Position numbers and translations under genes: made by a program. Positions 31,029 to 41,372 of a stretch of 64,000 nucleotides of DNA are shown piece by piece; within the stretch, counting starts at the first letter, position 1, and every line of letters starts with the position of its first letter. The DNA is from Emiliania huxleyi CCMP1516 (Eukaryota; Haptophyta; Isochrysidales; Noelaerhabdaceae). The DNA lies in assembly GCF_000372725.1 (NCBI RefSeq), contig NW_005199601.1:683868-747867 (forward strand), written 5' to 3'. Below the pieces are notes generated by a model. It was not told the origin of the DNA. It ran no database searches and saw only the letters and a program-made list of their open reading frames with translations.

Positions 31029-32774
31029 CGCCCATGTGCCATGACAGCCATCTTTCTCCGCTCGAGAAGTGATGCCCTAGACACCTGAGAAGTGATGGCC
31101 TCACGGCGGTATGCGAGATCGTAGTCCCCTGCTAGAGCTCAATGAGCGACAAAATCACACCGTCTGTGTGCAACCATGTACCATGCCTATGACTGCTATG
31201 AAGTTGGTGTTCCGCAAACCTCGATCTACGTAATTCTTCCACTCCAACGCGTCTACCACGCCGGCTCCTACCCGGATACGGGGTCTGTTGCCACTGCGGA
31301 CTCGCGCCATAGAACCTGACGGCGTGAGGGGGGGGTCGGGGTAGGGGGTGCGCAGCGCCCCAAAATCCAGCGCTGTGGGATTTCGCGCAATCGCTTGACT
31401 CTGAAAAGCTCGCATATCCCTGCGGTGAGCGCTGTGGTCGCCGCAGACTGGCTCCGACTTGACGGCGGCATGGAGACGTGATGCCTCCATGCCGCCGTCG
31501 AGTCAAAATCGACATGCGAGTCGATCTTTGGCCCGCCAGAGGGATATGCGGCGTTCGGGCGACAAATAGCGCTGCGACCGCGAAGTGGCGGTGGACATGC
31601 TCCCACGGTGCCGACGCGGCGCCGGAGTGGCCGGCGCTGCTCGCCGCGACCACGACGGCTACTCTGATGCTCCGGGCCGACCCGTCCTACCCGACGGTGG
31701 CACTCTTCCACGTCGCGTCTCGCTCACGCTGAGAAAAAATCTGAAACGGCGTGCAGCAGAGTCACCGACGAGTCGGTCCGCGTGACTCCTCGTGTCCCGT
31801 ACCGTTCTCACACATCCATAAACTCACTTTGGCCCCACTGAAGCGATGCCTGAATCCTGAATCCTCAGATTTTAGATTAGGACGCTGCGCAATGACTAGT
31901 CGGGGGAGTAGAGACAGTAGAGGATGTACAAGAGTGTAGAGCGCTATAGAGCTGAAGAGCGGTGGAGCGCTGTAGAGCTGTAGAGCTCTACATCCGGCGC
32001 GGGACAGAGCGATGCAGATGTAGAGCGATGTAGAGGCGCTCTACAACGTGAAATCTCTACAACAAACTCTCGGCGCCAATCGGTTTTGTCGTCAGCAGAG
32101 GGGCTCGCAGTCAGAAGCTCTGGAGGCTTGTCGGAGACGAGGCTGAGCCCTCGTATCTTGCTCACCAGCGTGTCGCACTCGGAGCGGGCCGGGCTAGTCT
32201 CGAGGGCCACTCCATTTGTAAAATTCCACTCTATTTGTAAGGATGCCATCCTATCCCATACACAGGAAGAAGACTAAAAATCTCTCTCTACACAGGATGG
32301 CCAGGTAGAGGTAGGGCTGGGAGAAACCTGTTGAAAGGAACTCGGGGGCACAGGGCGAGGCACAAATCTGAGCACCCGTGATGGTGCGGGGTGGAAAGAA
32401 ATCCTACAGTTGTAAAACCGCTGAAATTCCCCGCCGAAATTGAAAAATCGGCGGCCGCGGCATCGAACTCGCCGACCGAGGACCGAGGAGTCACAACGCC
32501 GGGGCCCTCGTCGAACACTCCAGGGCCGATCGCGAGCCTAGTCTCGTTCTTCCCGAGCAGCGGTACGCCAGCGGCAAACCGCGCGCCGCTGCGCATCAGC
32601 ACAGACCACTCCGCCGAGCAGAGTTCCCGCCTGCTCGCATCTCTGCACTGCGTCTAGAGAGTGCCACTCTGTGTCCGCAGCCGCGAGGGCCACTCGAGCG
32701 CTGGCCTGCACCTCCCATCGGGGACGCCACCTTCAACCGCTTCTGGACTCTCTGCAGGAATTCATTCGATCAAC
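31029..32774. other. Non-coding stretch with hairpin and TGTAGAG repeats
   Basis: No gene is supported over 1.7 kb. Bases 31461-31499 form a 15 bp perfect stem with a 9-base loop (GACGGCGGCATGGAG and complement), extendable to 20 bp with one mismatch. Bases 31930-32060 are rich in irregular TGTAGAG and GAGCG repeats. An 88-codon open frame at 32391-32657 shows no family resemblance. Confidence 0.5.
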
Positions 32775-33572
32775 ATGCTCAAACTCGAGTTCGTGCCGGC
32801 CGCCGGTGACAAGCTCGTGCTCAAGCTCTCTCCTCCGCCGCCGCTTGCTGACAAGCAGGTGTGCGTTAATTTGCAGTGGCTGAGGGAGTTGGTATGCACA
32901 CGCGCACCGCTGCAACGCACGCGACGCTGCGCCTTCGCTGCAAGACTATCCTCTCGCGTTCTGTGGCTGACAGGCGTCTCTGGCGGACAACACGACTGTC
33001 ATCGACTCTGGTGGCGGAGGCAACGCCGTCGGCATCCCCTCCGAGCCCGTCTCGCTCAAGGATGGCATCGATACCGGCACCGGCGGCACCGGCACCGCCA
33101 GCACCGGCACCGGCAACGGCCCGCCCGAGGGCGAGCCCGGCCCGCTCAAGGACGGCATTGACGCGGGCGGCGGCAACGTCGCGGGCGAGTGTTGTCGCCG
33201 ATAAAGTCCTTCGCGAAGGTCGGAATCGTGCCGGCTGACGACGGCCGCATCACGCTCGTCATCTCCGCGTCGGTGTCGCCTTCGCTCCTCGGAGCCAAGG
33301 TGCGCGTGCGCACGCCAGGATCGTGATCATCCCTCTCCCGTCTCCGAAAGCTTGCGCGTACTCTCCCTCGCCCACAGGCGTGCGGCGTCAAGAACGTCAA
33401 CATCTCCGTGGCAAAGTCTGGCCCGGACGGCGTCCTCAAGAAGGACTCGGCCGCGGAAAAGGCGCCCGACGCGGGCGCGGTCGACTCGGACAAGGCCAAG
33501 GCCATGTTTGCCGCCCACGCGCCGAGCCCCGCTGTTTTCTGGTCCACCGGCGCGCCGCGCGCATGCGATTAA
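32775..33572 (+). CDS. Hypothetical three-exon protein
   Basis: Not recognised. Exons 32775-32858 (MLKLEFVPAAGDKLVLKLSP), 32974-33299 and 33378-33572 are separated by GT-AG introns 32859-32973 and 33300-33377, the phase being 0 at the first junction and at the third exon's start. The middle exon has glycine/threonine-rich repeats (GTGGTGTASTGTG) between two copies of LKDGID. It then shifts frame by one base near 33190, after NVAGE, before SPIKSFAKVGIVPADDG and ITLVISASVS. The shift is a sequence error or a real frameshift. The last exon reads ACGVKNVNISVAKSG and ends ..PRACD. About 190 residues if the shift is an error; no signal peptide or membrane segment. Confidence 0.55.
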
Positions 33573-34156
33573 CAAGTGCTCTCCCCACCAGCTGCACCAC
33601 AACACCACCTTGTCAGGAAAACAAAGAAAGCCGTCCGGCTCCGCCTGAATTGCCACTCGCCACACGGCAGGTGCGCCAGCTGTCGAACTGACCCGCAGCT
33701 CCTCTCAGAGCGGGAACTGTGACAAAAGTTGACTGAGGCGGTTGTCAGGAATCATCATACGGATCACATGGTGGCTCTTTCATGACGGGAGACCGCCCGA
33801 CCACTCCTGGGGGTGGCACTGCCATCTGCCACCGGTGTCGCTCGACGACCTGTCGACAGCGTGCCGACAGCGACACATACCATGTGGGACGCGTCGATTA
33901 TCGACCTCTACTGCTTACCCAGCCTTCGAGTGTATCCTGGCTGTGGTCCCACACCCACTGGTGTCCATCTCAGAGACCGCAGGAGCGAGGAGGTCATGAG
34001 GGTCGATGGGAGTGCCAACCCCACAACCCAGCCCAGTATGTCGCTGATCTATGTACGTAACGTAAGTGCGCGATTCTACATCAAATTAGTACCCGCAGGC
34101 TCCACACCGATCACCGCTCAGCGCTCTACCAACCTGGTTTGTGGAGCTCCCGCAAC
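33573..34156. other. Non-coding stretch
   Basis: 3' flank of the preceding gene; nothing recognised. Confidence 0.4.
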
Positions 34157-34258
34157 TGTCCTGACAGTCCTGACAGAGTCCTGACAGAGTCCTGACAGAG
34201 TCCTGACAGAGTCCTGACAGAGTCCTGACAGAGTCCTGACAGAGTCCTGGCGGGGTCC
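34157..34258. repeat. 11 bp minisatellite AGTCCTGACAG
   Basis: About nine near-perfect copies. Degenerate relatives (GAGTCCTGACA with inserted AAACTT) continue at 34420-34510, and the same unit recurs at 35123-35232. Confidence 0.9.
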
Positions 34259-34728
34259 TGACGGCGCACGGTCTTCACAGTGCTCACAAGTGCCTCCGAA
34301 GAGACTTCCACCTTCCTTCACTGCAACCCTCCTTCCCCTCCCCCCCAGCAGTGAATGATAGACGCCCAGCCCCCCTTTCGACCGTGCGCGCCCTCTGCGG
34401 AATCGTCCTGATGGGGCAGTCCTGACGCAAACTTGAGAGTCCTGACAAGCAAACTTGAGAGTCCTGACAGAAACTTGAGAGTCCTGACAGAAACTTAGAG
34501 TCCTGACAGACAAAAGAAATCACGCTGGGTCTCGCGCCACTCGGCCGACCATGAAAAGCGCACAAGCAAGAGAGGCGCGGCCATGGTGCAGGCAAGGTTA
34601 CAGCCGGCAACGTGCATAGGCAGCAAAGCTCGGCCACGACGTCCATGGCCCGCGCGCCCCCGATTTGCCACCGGCAACCTGCAGGCCAGCGCCGAGCAGC
34701 GCGGACGGCTGACTGACTGCTGACCGAG

Positions 34729-34800
34729 GCAGCGCCCACGGCAGCGCCCACGGCAGCGCCCACAGCAGCACCCACGGCAGCACCCACGGCAGCGCACACG
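34729..34800. repeat. 12 bp tandem repeat GGCAGCGCCCAC
   Basis: Six copies with single-base variants (AGCAGCACCCAC). It has a codon-multiple period, but no gene is supported around it. Confidence 0.85.
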
Positions 34801-35122
34801 GCTTGGCTGGCCATGTCAGCCGCGCAGGGACCCTCCCGCGGGTCCAACCCGAAGCGCTCGACCGCTCGACAGCGCAAGTCGGCTGACGGAGCGAGCCGCA
34901 TAGCCCTCCAGTGCTCACCGCAGGATCAGGCCTGACCGGCCCACGCTCACGGCCTGGCCTGCCTGTGGACCAGCAAACTCGTTGGGCTGCGTGGCTGGGT
35001 CGATACCGTCCCCGTGCGCCCTTTCCCTCAGTGGAGGGCCGTCCCTGCCCTCGGGAGTAACTCGACTGTACACCCCTCCCTACTCTCTAGCTAAGGGCTC
35101 TATTCACAGCGGGGACAGTGGT

Positions 35123-35232
35123 TGTCCTGGCGGAGTCCTGACGGAGTCCTGACAGAGTCCTGACGGAGTCCTGACAGAGTCCTGACAGAGTCCTGACAGA
35201 GTCCTGACGGAGTCCTGACAGAGTCCTGACGG
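35123..35232. repeat. 11 bp minisatellite GAGTCCTGACR at LINE 3' end
   Basis: About ten copies of the same unit as at 34157-34258. On the minus strand the array begins directly after the LINE's 3' untranslated tail. Confidence 0.9.
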
Positions 35233-36621
35233 CCTATTTTGGAGTTTTTCAACTTTGAGGTATTGTAACTATGTGAAGGCACTATGAATGCATCAGTTCT
35301 TTGGGAGAGTGCAATCCATTTAGTTATTACCTCCAACTCAAAAAAAGTCTGGTGGCAAACGGGCAATGGGGTCCCTTATGGTGGCCTCTACGGGTAAGTT
35401 GCGGTGGTCGCAGGGCGGGTTTGGGTGGCAGCTTCTCCTAAACTCGCGCCAGGCCATTGGCAGGCCGTCCCCGCCAAGGAGGTGCACTACGTGTGTTACC
35501 CCGACCTCTGCGAATCGCACCGATCGCTCGTAGACCTCCCGTGCGTCTTCCTCTCTTTCATTGGTCCACCGGCAGAGTTTGGGTTTCGGTTTCTTGTCTC
35601 TGGCCAGTCGCTCCCAGTCCGGGCTGTCGAGTACCGCTGCGCCCCACCAGCCCGACAGGTGTGGGTTGTAGAATAGCGGCTCCATTAACACGCGTCCGAT
35701 CGACCAAAGCCCCCCCACTCGCACTGTCCTCGGTACGCCCGCCCTCGCCTGTCGGTACGTGACTTCAGGTGTGTGGTCTTTCTGTGCGGCGTCCTCACCA
35801 TCGTACGGTACCAGTCCTCTCAGAGTGCCATGCGTCTTGAGTGCGATGCGCCAGTAGGCGGGCATCGTCTCGGGGAGATTGAGAAAATCGCACGAGGAGT
35901 GGAAGAGCCGTCGCCCCATGCGGAGGTGCCCGTATGCTCGATTGACGTAGGACGCCACTATATTCACGCCTTTGTGTGACGACGGCGTGACCAGGCGGCT
36001 CACCTGGCGCTGGTATAAGCTGCGTGTGAATATCTCGATGTCCCGGCAGTGTTGTCCGCCCTCGGGTCGCTCTTGGATGAGCGTCTCGCGTTTTACCGCG
36101 TGTCGGCGTGTCTGGTGCAGGCCCTCCGCGTTTGCCGGCGCCTCAAAGAAATTCCACGCGTACCGCTGCCATTTCTCGAGCATTTGGGGTAGGTTGGGCG
36201 GCGTCTGCGACTGCACCAGGTACCACGCACAGGATTGCACGTGATTCTTGATGACTATATTTCGGCCCCGTCTTGAGCGAGGCATGCCTCGTCCCACCCA
36301 TCGCTCATACCGCTTCTCCATCTTTGCCGTCACAGTCTCCTCCCACTTGCGGGCTATCCTCTCTGGGGCGCCGAGGAAAATGCCGAGATATCGGATGAGC
36401 GGGCTCGTTGTGTTGATGTCGCGCCCCTCCTCCCACCCCTGCGGCAGGTCGGTCGAGTCACGGAGCGACCCGACCCTCATGCCAAAAGTCTTTGACCATG
36501 AGTTCAGCGCGCCCGACCCATCCTCGTAGATATTTAGCAGTCGTTTGAATTCATTGAGCTGGCCGGTGTTTCGTAGGAATATTTTACAACAAGAGAGAGA
36601 CGTCTCAACTTCGCAGCCTTA
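35233..36621 (-). mobile_element. LINE (non-LTR retrotransposon), C-terminal half of ORF2
   Basis: The minus-strand ORF ends at 35338 (ARLPPDFF). It reads LNEFKRLLNIYEDGSGALNS near 36540, then RYLGIFLGAPERIARKWEET, a basic patch (RRGRNIVIKNHVQS) and YAWNFFEA. This is the order seen in L1/Tx1-like ORF2 proteins after the polymerase active site (YLG..L, W..R..S..GR..VI). The polymerase core would lie in the N gap. An apparent in-frame TGA stands about 20 bases before the gap, so the copy may be inactive, or the gap edge may be low quality. A ~105 base 3' UTR follows and ends in an 11 bp satellite. Confidence 0.85.
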
Positions 36622-36750
36622 NNNNNNNNNNNNNNNNNNNNNNNNNNNNNNNNNNNNNNNNNNNNNNNNNNNNNNNNNNNNNNNNNNNNNNNNNNNNNNN
36701 NNNNNNNNNNNNNNNNNNNNNNNNNNNNNNNNNNNNNNNNNNNNNNNNNN
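36622..36750. other. Assembly gap (N)
   Basis: 129 unknown bases. The left side is LINE and the right side is minisatellite next to a truncated dihydroorotase gene, so a repeat-driven misjoin is possible. Confidence 1.
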
Positions 36751-36835
36751 GTGCTCAGTGAGGGTCAGCATTCGGTGCTCGTGTGGGACTACTACGTAGC
36801 CGCGAAGTTGCAAGAGTCTCAGTATTAGTGTCGGG

Positions 36836-37159
36836 AGGAGCGGCGGGAGGAGGGGCGGGAGGAGGGGCGGGAGGAGGGGCGGGAGCCGGTGCAGAGGCGG
36901 TGCAGGAGGCGGAGGGGCGGGAGCCGGTGCAGAGGCGGTGCAGGAGGCGGAGGGGCGGGAGGTGCAGAGGCGATGCAGAGGCGATGCAGAGGCGATGCAG
37001 AGGCGATGCAGAGGCGGTGCAGAGGCGGGGCGGGAGGCGGTGAGGAGGCGGTGAAGGAGGCGGAGAGGCGCCTCCTTGGTCGAGAGTGTCTCGGAGGTGT
37101 CTCGGAAGTGTCTCGGAGGTGTCTCGGAGGTGTCTCGGAAGTGTCTCGGAAGTGGCTGC
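36836..37159. repeat. Compound minisatellites beside dihydroorotase exon 3
   Basis: Three successive arrays: GGAGGGGCGG-type (36836-36960), 11 bp GAGGCGATGCA (about 36963-37025) and 11 bp TGTCTCGGAAG (37083-37157). The last is flanked on both sides by CCTCCTTGGTCGAGA, the complement of the exon 3 end. Confidence 0.85.
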
Positions 37160-38165
37160 CTCCTTGGTCGAGAGGTGCTCGAGCACGATCTTGAGGCCAG
37201 GCGCCATGGAGATCAGCTGCGGCAGCCGCGTGCGCACAAACACTCTCTCGCGATCAAAGACGTCGACTGCCGGGTCCGTCACCTGCGGGCGCCAGTGGCG
37301 GCGGGCCAGAGGGCGAGGGCGAGTGCGGTGCGGAGCGTCGGGCGGCGACGGACATGCGGACATGGGGACGTGGGGACGTGGGCAGCTGTCTCGCGGCAGA
37401 CGGGAGGCGTGGGCGGCCAAGCGAGGCGGCGAGAGGGGCGGCCGAGCAGGGGGGGAGAGGCAGCCAGCAGCCAGCAGCCAGCCAGGAAGGAGAGGCAGCA
37501 GTAAGCGAGAGCGGAGGGGGGCAGCGGTGAGAAGAGAGGCAGACGTGGGCTCTGCCGGCGCGCCTCGCCATGGACGCAGAGCACGAGGCCGTGCGCTGCC
37601 ATCGCGCCTGCAGGCGAGGGAGAGGGGGGGGGGGAGGGGAGGGGGAGGCGAGGGTGGGAGGAGGCCGTCGTCTCCTCGCACGCCGTGACGACCGACGCGT
37701 GGGACGTAATCTCGCGTGATCTCGGGCAATCTCGGCTAATCTCGCGCGGAGGGCGGGCTCGATCTTGGCGTAGTCGGTCACGCCCGAGTCCGAGTTGGTC
37801 GTCGCGCCGGCCGGGTACAGCTTGAACGCCTTGATGAAGCCGCTTGCCGCCGCCGCCTCGACCGCTGCCACCGTGGTCGTGTCGGTGAGGTATAGCGTCA
37901 TGAGGGGCGTGAAGCTGCCGGGGGCGCCGCCGCTCGCTGCGAGCGCCGCCTCGATCCGCTCGCGGTACTCGCCCGCCGCCGCCACCGTCGTCACCGGAGG
38001 GACGAGGTTCGGCATGATGATGGCCCGGGAAAAGGCTCGCGCCGCTGCTCGGACGGTGTCCCTCAGCACGTCGGGGCCGTCGCGGAGGTGGTGGTGCCAG
38101 TCGTCCGGTCGGCGCATCCGGAGCTCGCGCCTGCTGTTGAAGGGCTCAGGGACGCGATCGCACAT
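37160..38165 (-). CDS. Dihydroorotase, 5' half only
   Basis: Third step of pyrimidine synthesis, cyclising carbamoyl-aspartate to dihydroorotate (class II, E. coli PyrC type). Exons 38165-37748, 37607-37564 and 37282-37160 join in frame to 195 residues; all donors are GC (introns 37608-37747 and 37283-37563; donor at 37159). Motifs: [13 protein letters not shown] with the two zinc histidines, [23 protein letters not shown], the lysine of [18 protein letters not shown], and [12 protein letters not shown] to [12 protein letters not shown]. The C-terminal half (remaining zinc histidine, substrate residues, GTDSAPH region) is absent: the sequence passes into minisatellite, an N gap and a LINE. 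The gene is split by an assembly fault or truly broken. The ankyrin gene starts 152 bp away on the other strand. Confidence 0.9.
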
Positions 38166-38297
38166 CGTAAAATGAGAGCGAGGCCCACTACGCCGCCGCC
38201 CGAACCCACCGAACAACGGCTGCCTCTGCACCAGCACGCACCAGCAGCTACCGAGCGCGGGAGCTGCTTCCTCCTTTTTTTTTGCTGCGTGAATCGG

Positions 38298-38310
38298 TAA
38301 ATTCTTCTTT
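38298..38310 (+). promoter_or_regulatory. Initiator-like motif before ankyrin gene
   Basis: TAAATTCTTCTTTCTGGCGG runs up to ATG 38318, a variant of the start-site motif. The whole divergent promoter shared with dihydroorotase is 152 bases. Confidence 0.4.
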
Positions 38311-38317
38311 CTGGCGG

Positions 38318-40153
38318 ATGAGCGGCGCAGCCCCAGCCCTGCTGCCAGATCTGGCCGTGGGCAACCTGGCTGCGCTGCGCGCCTTCCTCTCCGGGCGGGG
38401 GACGCGCGGCACGTCGCTCGCGGCCCAGCTCGACGCGCGGCTCGACACCGAGAAGCAAGACACGCTGCTCACCTGGGCCGCTCGCCACGGGCAGGCCGAG
38501 GCGGTGCGGCTGCTGCTCGAAGCCGGCGCGAGCGTCGGGGCGGCGAACGGCACCGGCCGCGCCGCGCTGTTCATCGCGTGCCAGGAGGGCCACCTCGAGT
38601 GCGCCCGGCTGCTCCTCGAGGCCAGCGCGGCGGTCGGCCAAGCCGAGGAGGGTGGCGGCACACCGCTGCTCATTGCGTGCCAGAACAACCATCTCGAGAT
38701 CGCTCGGCTGCTCCTCGAGGCTGGCGCGGCGATCAGCCAAGCCACGGAGGACGGCTCCACGCCGCTTTACATCGCGTGCTGGCAGGGCCACCTCGAGTGC
38801 GCCCGGCTGCTCCTCGAGGCTGGCGCGGCGATGAACCAAGCCCGCGACAACGGCTCCACGCCGCTGTACGTTGCGTGCCTGAAGGGACACCTCGACGTCG
38901 CGCGGCTGCTGCGCGACGCTGGCGCGGCGGTCAACCAAGCAATGAACGGCGGCTTCACACCGCTGTACATCGCATGTCTGAACGGCCACCTCGAGTGCGC
39001 CCAGCTGCTCCTCGAGGCCAGCGCGGCGGTCAACCAAGCCGAGGAGGGTGGCGGCACACCGCTGTACATGGCGTGTATTCAGGGCCGCCTCGAGATCGTC
39101 CGGCTGCTTCTCGAGGCCAGCGCTGCGGTCGACCAGGCCAAGCAGAATGGCGCCACGCCTCTGTTCGTTGCGTGCGGGAAGGGCCACCTCGAGTGCGCCC
39201 GGCTGCTCCTCGAGGCTGGCGCGGCGGTCGAACAAGCCCCGAACCACGGCGCCACGCCGCTGTTCATCGCGTGCCAGATGGGCCACCTCGAGTGCGCTCA
39301 AGTGCTCCGGCAGGCTGGCGCGGCGATCAACCAAGCCCGCAACAACGGCGCCACGCCGCTGTTCATCGCGTGCCGTTACGGCCACGTCGACATCGTCCGG
39401 CTGCTTCTCGAGGCCGGCGCGGCGATCAATCAGGCCCCGCAGCTTGGCGGCACACCGCTGTACATTGCGTGCGAGAAGGGCCACGTCGACATCGTCCGGC
39501 TGCTTCTCGAGGCGGGCGCTTCAGTCGACCAAGCTTGCAACAACGGCGCCACGCCGCTGCTGATCGCGTGCCAGCAGGGCCACCTCGAGATCGCCTGGCT
39601 GCTTCTCGAGGCGGGCGCGGCGGTCAGCCAAGCCCGCAACAACGGCGTCACGCCGCTGCTCATCGCGTGCATCCAGGGCCACCTCGAGGTCGCCAAGCTC
39701 CTCTCCTCCTACGGCGCCTCGCGTGCCGCAGTGCCGCCCCGCGGCACGCCCGAGGAGATCGCGAACCGCCGAGGCCACGCCGACCTCGCCGCTTGGCTGG
39801 TCGCCAGCCGCGGCTGGACGCCGCTCGCGCATCTGGAGAGCCTCACCGCCGCCCGCGCCACCTCCCTCCTGCGCGGCGGCGCAAGCTTGCACGAGGGCGA
39901 GCCGACGCCGCTGCAGCGCGCCGCGGGCGGCGAGGGTGAGGCGGCGGCGCTGATCCGGCGGGCGGCGGCGCCGTGGTCGCCCGCAAGCCACTCGCTCTTC
40001 CCCGCGGCGGCGCGCGAGTACGCGGTAACGGTCATGCGCATCGGCCACCAGATCGCGCTCTCTCCGCCCGACGACGCCGAGGCGCGCCCGGACTGGAGCG
40101 CGCTGTCCGACGTGTGGCGCGAGCACGTGCTGCCACACGCGGTGGCGCGCTGA
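38318..40153 (+). CDS. Ankyrin-repeat protein with conserved algal C-terminal domain
   Basis: A single-exon protein of 611 residues. About 13 ankyrin repeats run from residue ~45 to ~480, strikingly uniform: [25 protein letters not shown](I/V)(N/D)QA. The C-terminal part ([38 protein letters not shown], then [14 protein letters not shown]) is a segment I associate with ankyrin proteins of haptophytes and pelagophytes, possibly an adaptor for ubiquitin ligases; that role is a guess. ATG 38318 ([11 protein letters not shown]) is preferred to the upstream in-frame TTG because of the adjacent motif. Repeats are alike at DNA level, indicating recent expansion. Immediately downstream is a relic with a RING finger. 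Confidence 0.9.
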   Translation: MSGAAPALLPDLAVGNLAALRAFLSGRGTRGTSLAAQLDARLDTEKQDTLLTWAARHGQAEAVRLLLEAGASVGAANGTGRAALFIACQEGHLECARLLLEASAAVGQAEEGGGTPLLIACQNNHLEIARLLLEAGAAISQATEDGSTPLYIACWQGHLECARLLLEAGAAMNQARDNGSTPLYVACLKGHLDVARLLRDAGAAVNQAMNGGFTPLYIACLNGHLECAQLLLEASAAVNQAEEGGGTPLYMACIQGRLEIVRLLLEASAAVDQAKQNGATPLFVACGKGHLECARLLLEAGAAVEQAPNHGATPLFIACQMGHLECAQVLRQAGAAINQARNNGATPLFIACRYGHVDIVRLLLEAGAAINQAPQLGGTPLYIACEKGHVDIVRLLLEAGASVDQACNNGATPLLIACQQGHLEIAWLLLEAGAAVSQARNNGVTPLLIACIQGHLEVAKLLSSYGASRAAVPPRGTPEEIANRRGHADLAAWLVASRGWTPLAHLESLTAARATSLLRGGASLHEGEPTPLQRAAGGEGEAAALIRRAAAPWSPASHSLFPAAAREYAVTVMRIGHQIALSPPDDAEARPDWSALSDVWREHVLPHAVAR

Positions 40154-40159
40154 GGCCGA

Positions 40160-40638
40160 GTGAGGACGCGAGTGCCACGCGGCGGCGCTGATCCGGCGGG
40201 CGGCGGAGGCGGAGGCGGCGGAGGCGGAGGGGCAGGCAGCGTCGGAGCGCGAGGCGCTGGCCGCGCTGCAGCGCCTCGTGAGCGCGGACAGCGCCGCGGC
40301 GTTGCGAATCGCGATCGACGACGCCACGCCACACGCGGGCGCGATCGACGCCTTGGAGGAGGAGCTATCGGCGCTCGGCGCTTCGCCTCGCAGCGCTTGA
40401 GGTTGCCGAGGCGCCGGCGGCCGCTGCTGAGACGGCGGCAACGGCAGTGGGCGAGGTTGAACCACTCATGTGCGTCGTGTGCATGGCCGAGCCGATCACG
40501 CACGTCATGTTCCCGTGCGAACAGTACTGCGTTTGCGAGGATTGCCCCAGTCGTCTCAGGGAGGCACAAATGCCATGTCCGCTGTGCAAGGAGCCGTTCA
40601 CGATCGCCATGCGCGTGTACGCAGCCGGTGTCGCATGA
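40160..40638 (+). pseudogene. RING-finger gene relic (or alternative 3' exon of ankyrin gene)
   Basis: From about 40183 a frame reads [40 protein letters not shown] and ALEEELSALG, then shifts by one base near 40390 into EVAEAPAAAAETAA and a C3HC4 RING of the IAP/MDM2 style: CVVCMAEPITHVMFPCEQYC, VCEDC, then MPCPLCKEPF, ending at 40638. No start codon is evident. The string GCGGCGCTGATCCGGCGGGC also occurs inside the ankyrin gene at ~39943, so this looks like the tail of a sister ankyrin-RING gene joined by duplication. Splicing between the two copies could also attach the RING to the ankyrin protein. Confidence 0.55.
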
Positions 40639-41372
40639 TTACCTCGGCGGTTTTCTTTTCCGTGCTGGGCCGCCCCGTTTCTTTTCGTGTAGCCCATTTT
40701 TTTCATTTACATTTATGCCTCACCCCTTACACCGCCCGCCCATCTGCATCTCAGATCTCGCGCCCCCACCGCCTCCCGCTCCCCCCGGCGGCGGCGCGCG
40801 TCGTTTCGCTCGGACCTCGGAGCTCGGTCTGGGTCTGAAAACCGGCTGAAAGGTGAAATGTGTAAAGAAAAGAGGTACTATGGTCTCGAGGAGGGTTGGC
40901 GGACCATACCTTACCACGCAAAAGTCCGAAACATGAGCTAGTAGAGGCACACACGCGCGCAATAGTGCACAAGAGAGAGGAAGGAGACACACTCCACCGA
41001 CGGGTGAGTGGTCATGCGGAAAGTCATGCATGTGTGCGGACATGGACATCATCGATGAGTGAGGGGGCGCATATCTGTTTGGGGGCATGAGTGGATGGCA
41101 TGGTCCATGGAAAGGCACGGCGGCCGTGATTTGGTCGATAAAGGGCTCTAGTCGAGAGACGTGGGGGACGCTGCGATGTCTTGGTTGTTGCGGGGCCACC
41201 CAAGCACTCAGAAGCAGAGCATGTCGTCGGTCGTCGAGCACATCGCGGCGAGCATGTTGGGGCGGATGCGGACAGCACGGTTGAACGGGCCACACGTGGC
41301 GCTGTTGAAGCCTATTCAATCGAGATCGTGAAAGGCGTGCACCACATGGGATGGTGTGGCAGGAGCGCCACG
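40639..41372. other. Non-coding stretch
   Basis: T-rich sequence (TTTTCTTTTC, CATTTTTTTCATTT) just after the RING relic, then mixed sequence. No gene is supported. Confidence 0.4.

Noticed and set aside
32391-32657. Small ORF of 88 codons
   Set aside because: No family resemblance, no consistent promoter or intron context; kept only as a note.
34157-37159. CRISPR-like arrays
   Set aside because: Units are 9-20 bases without spacers; these are simple minisatellites in a eukaryotic genome.
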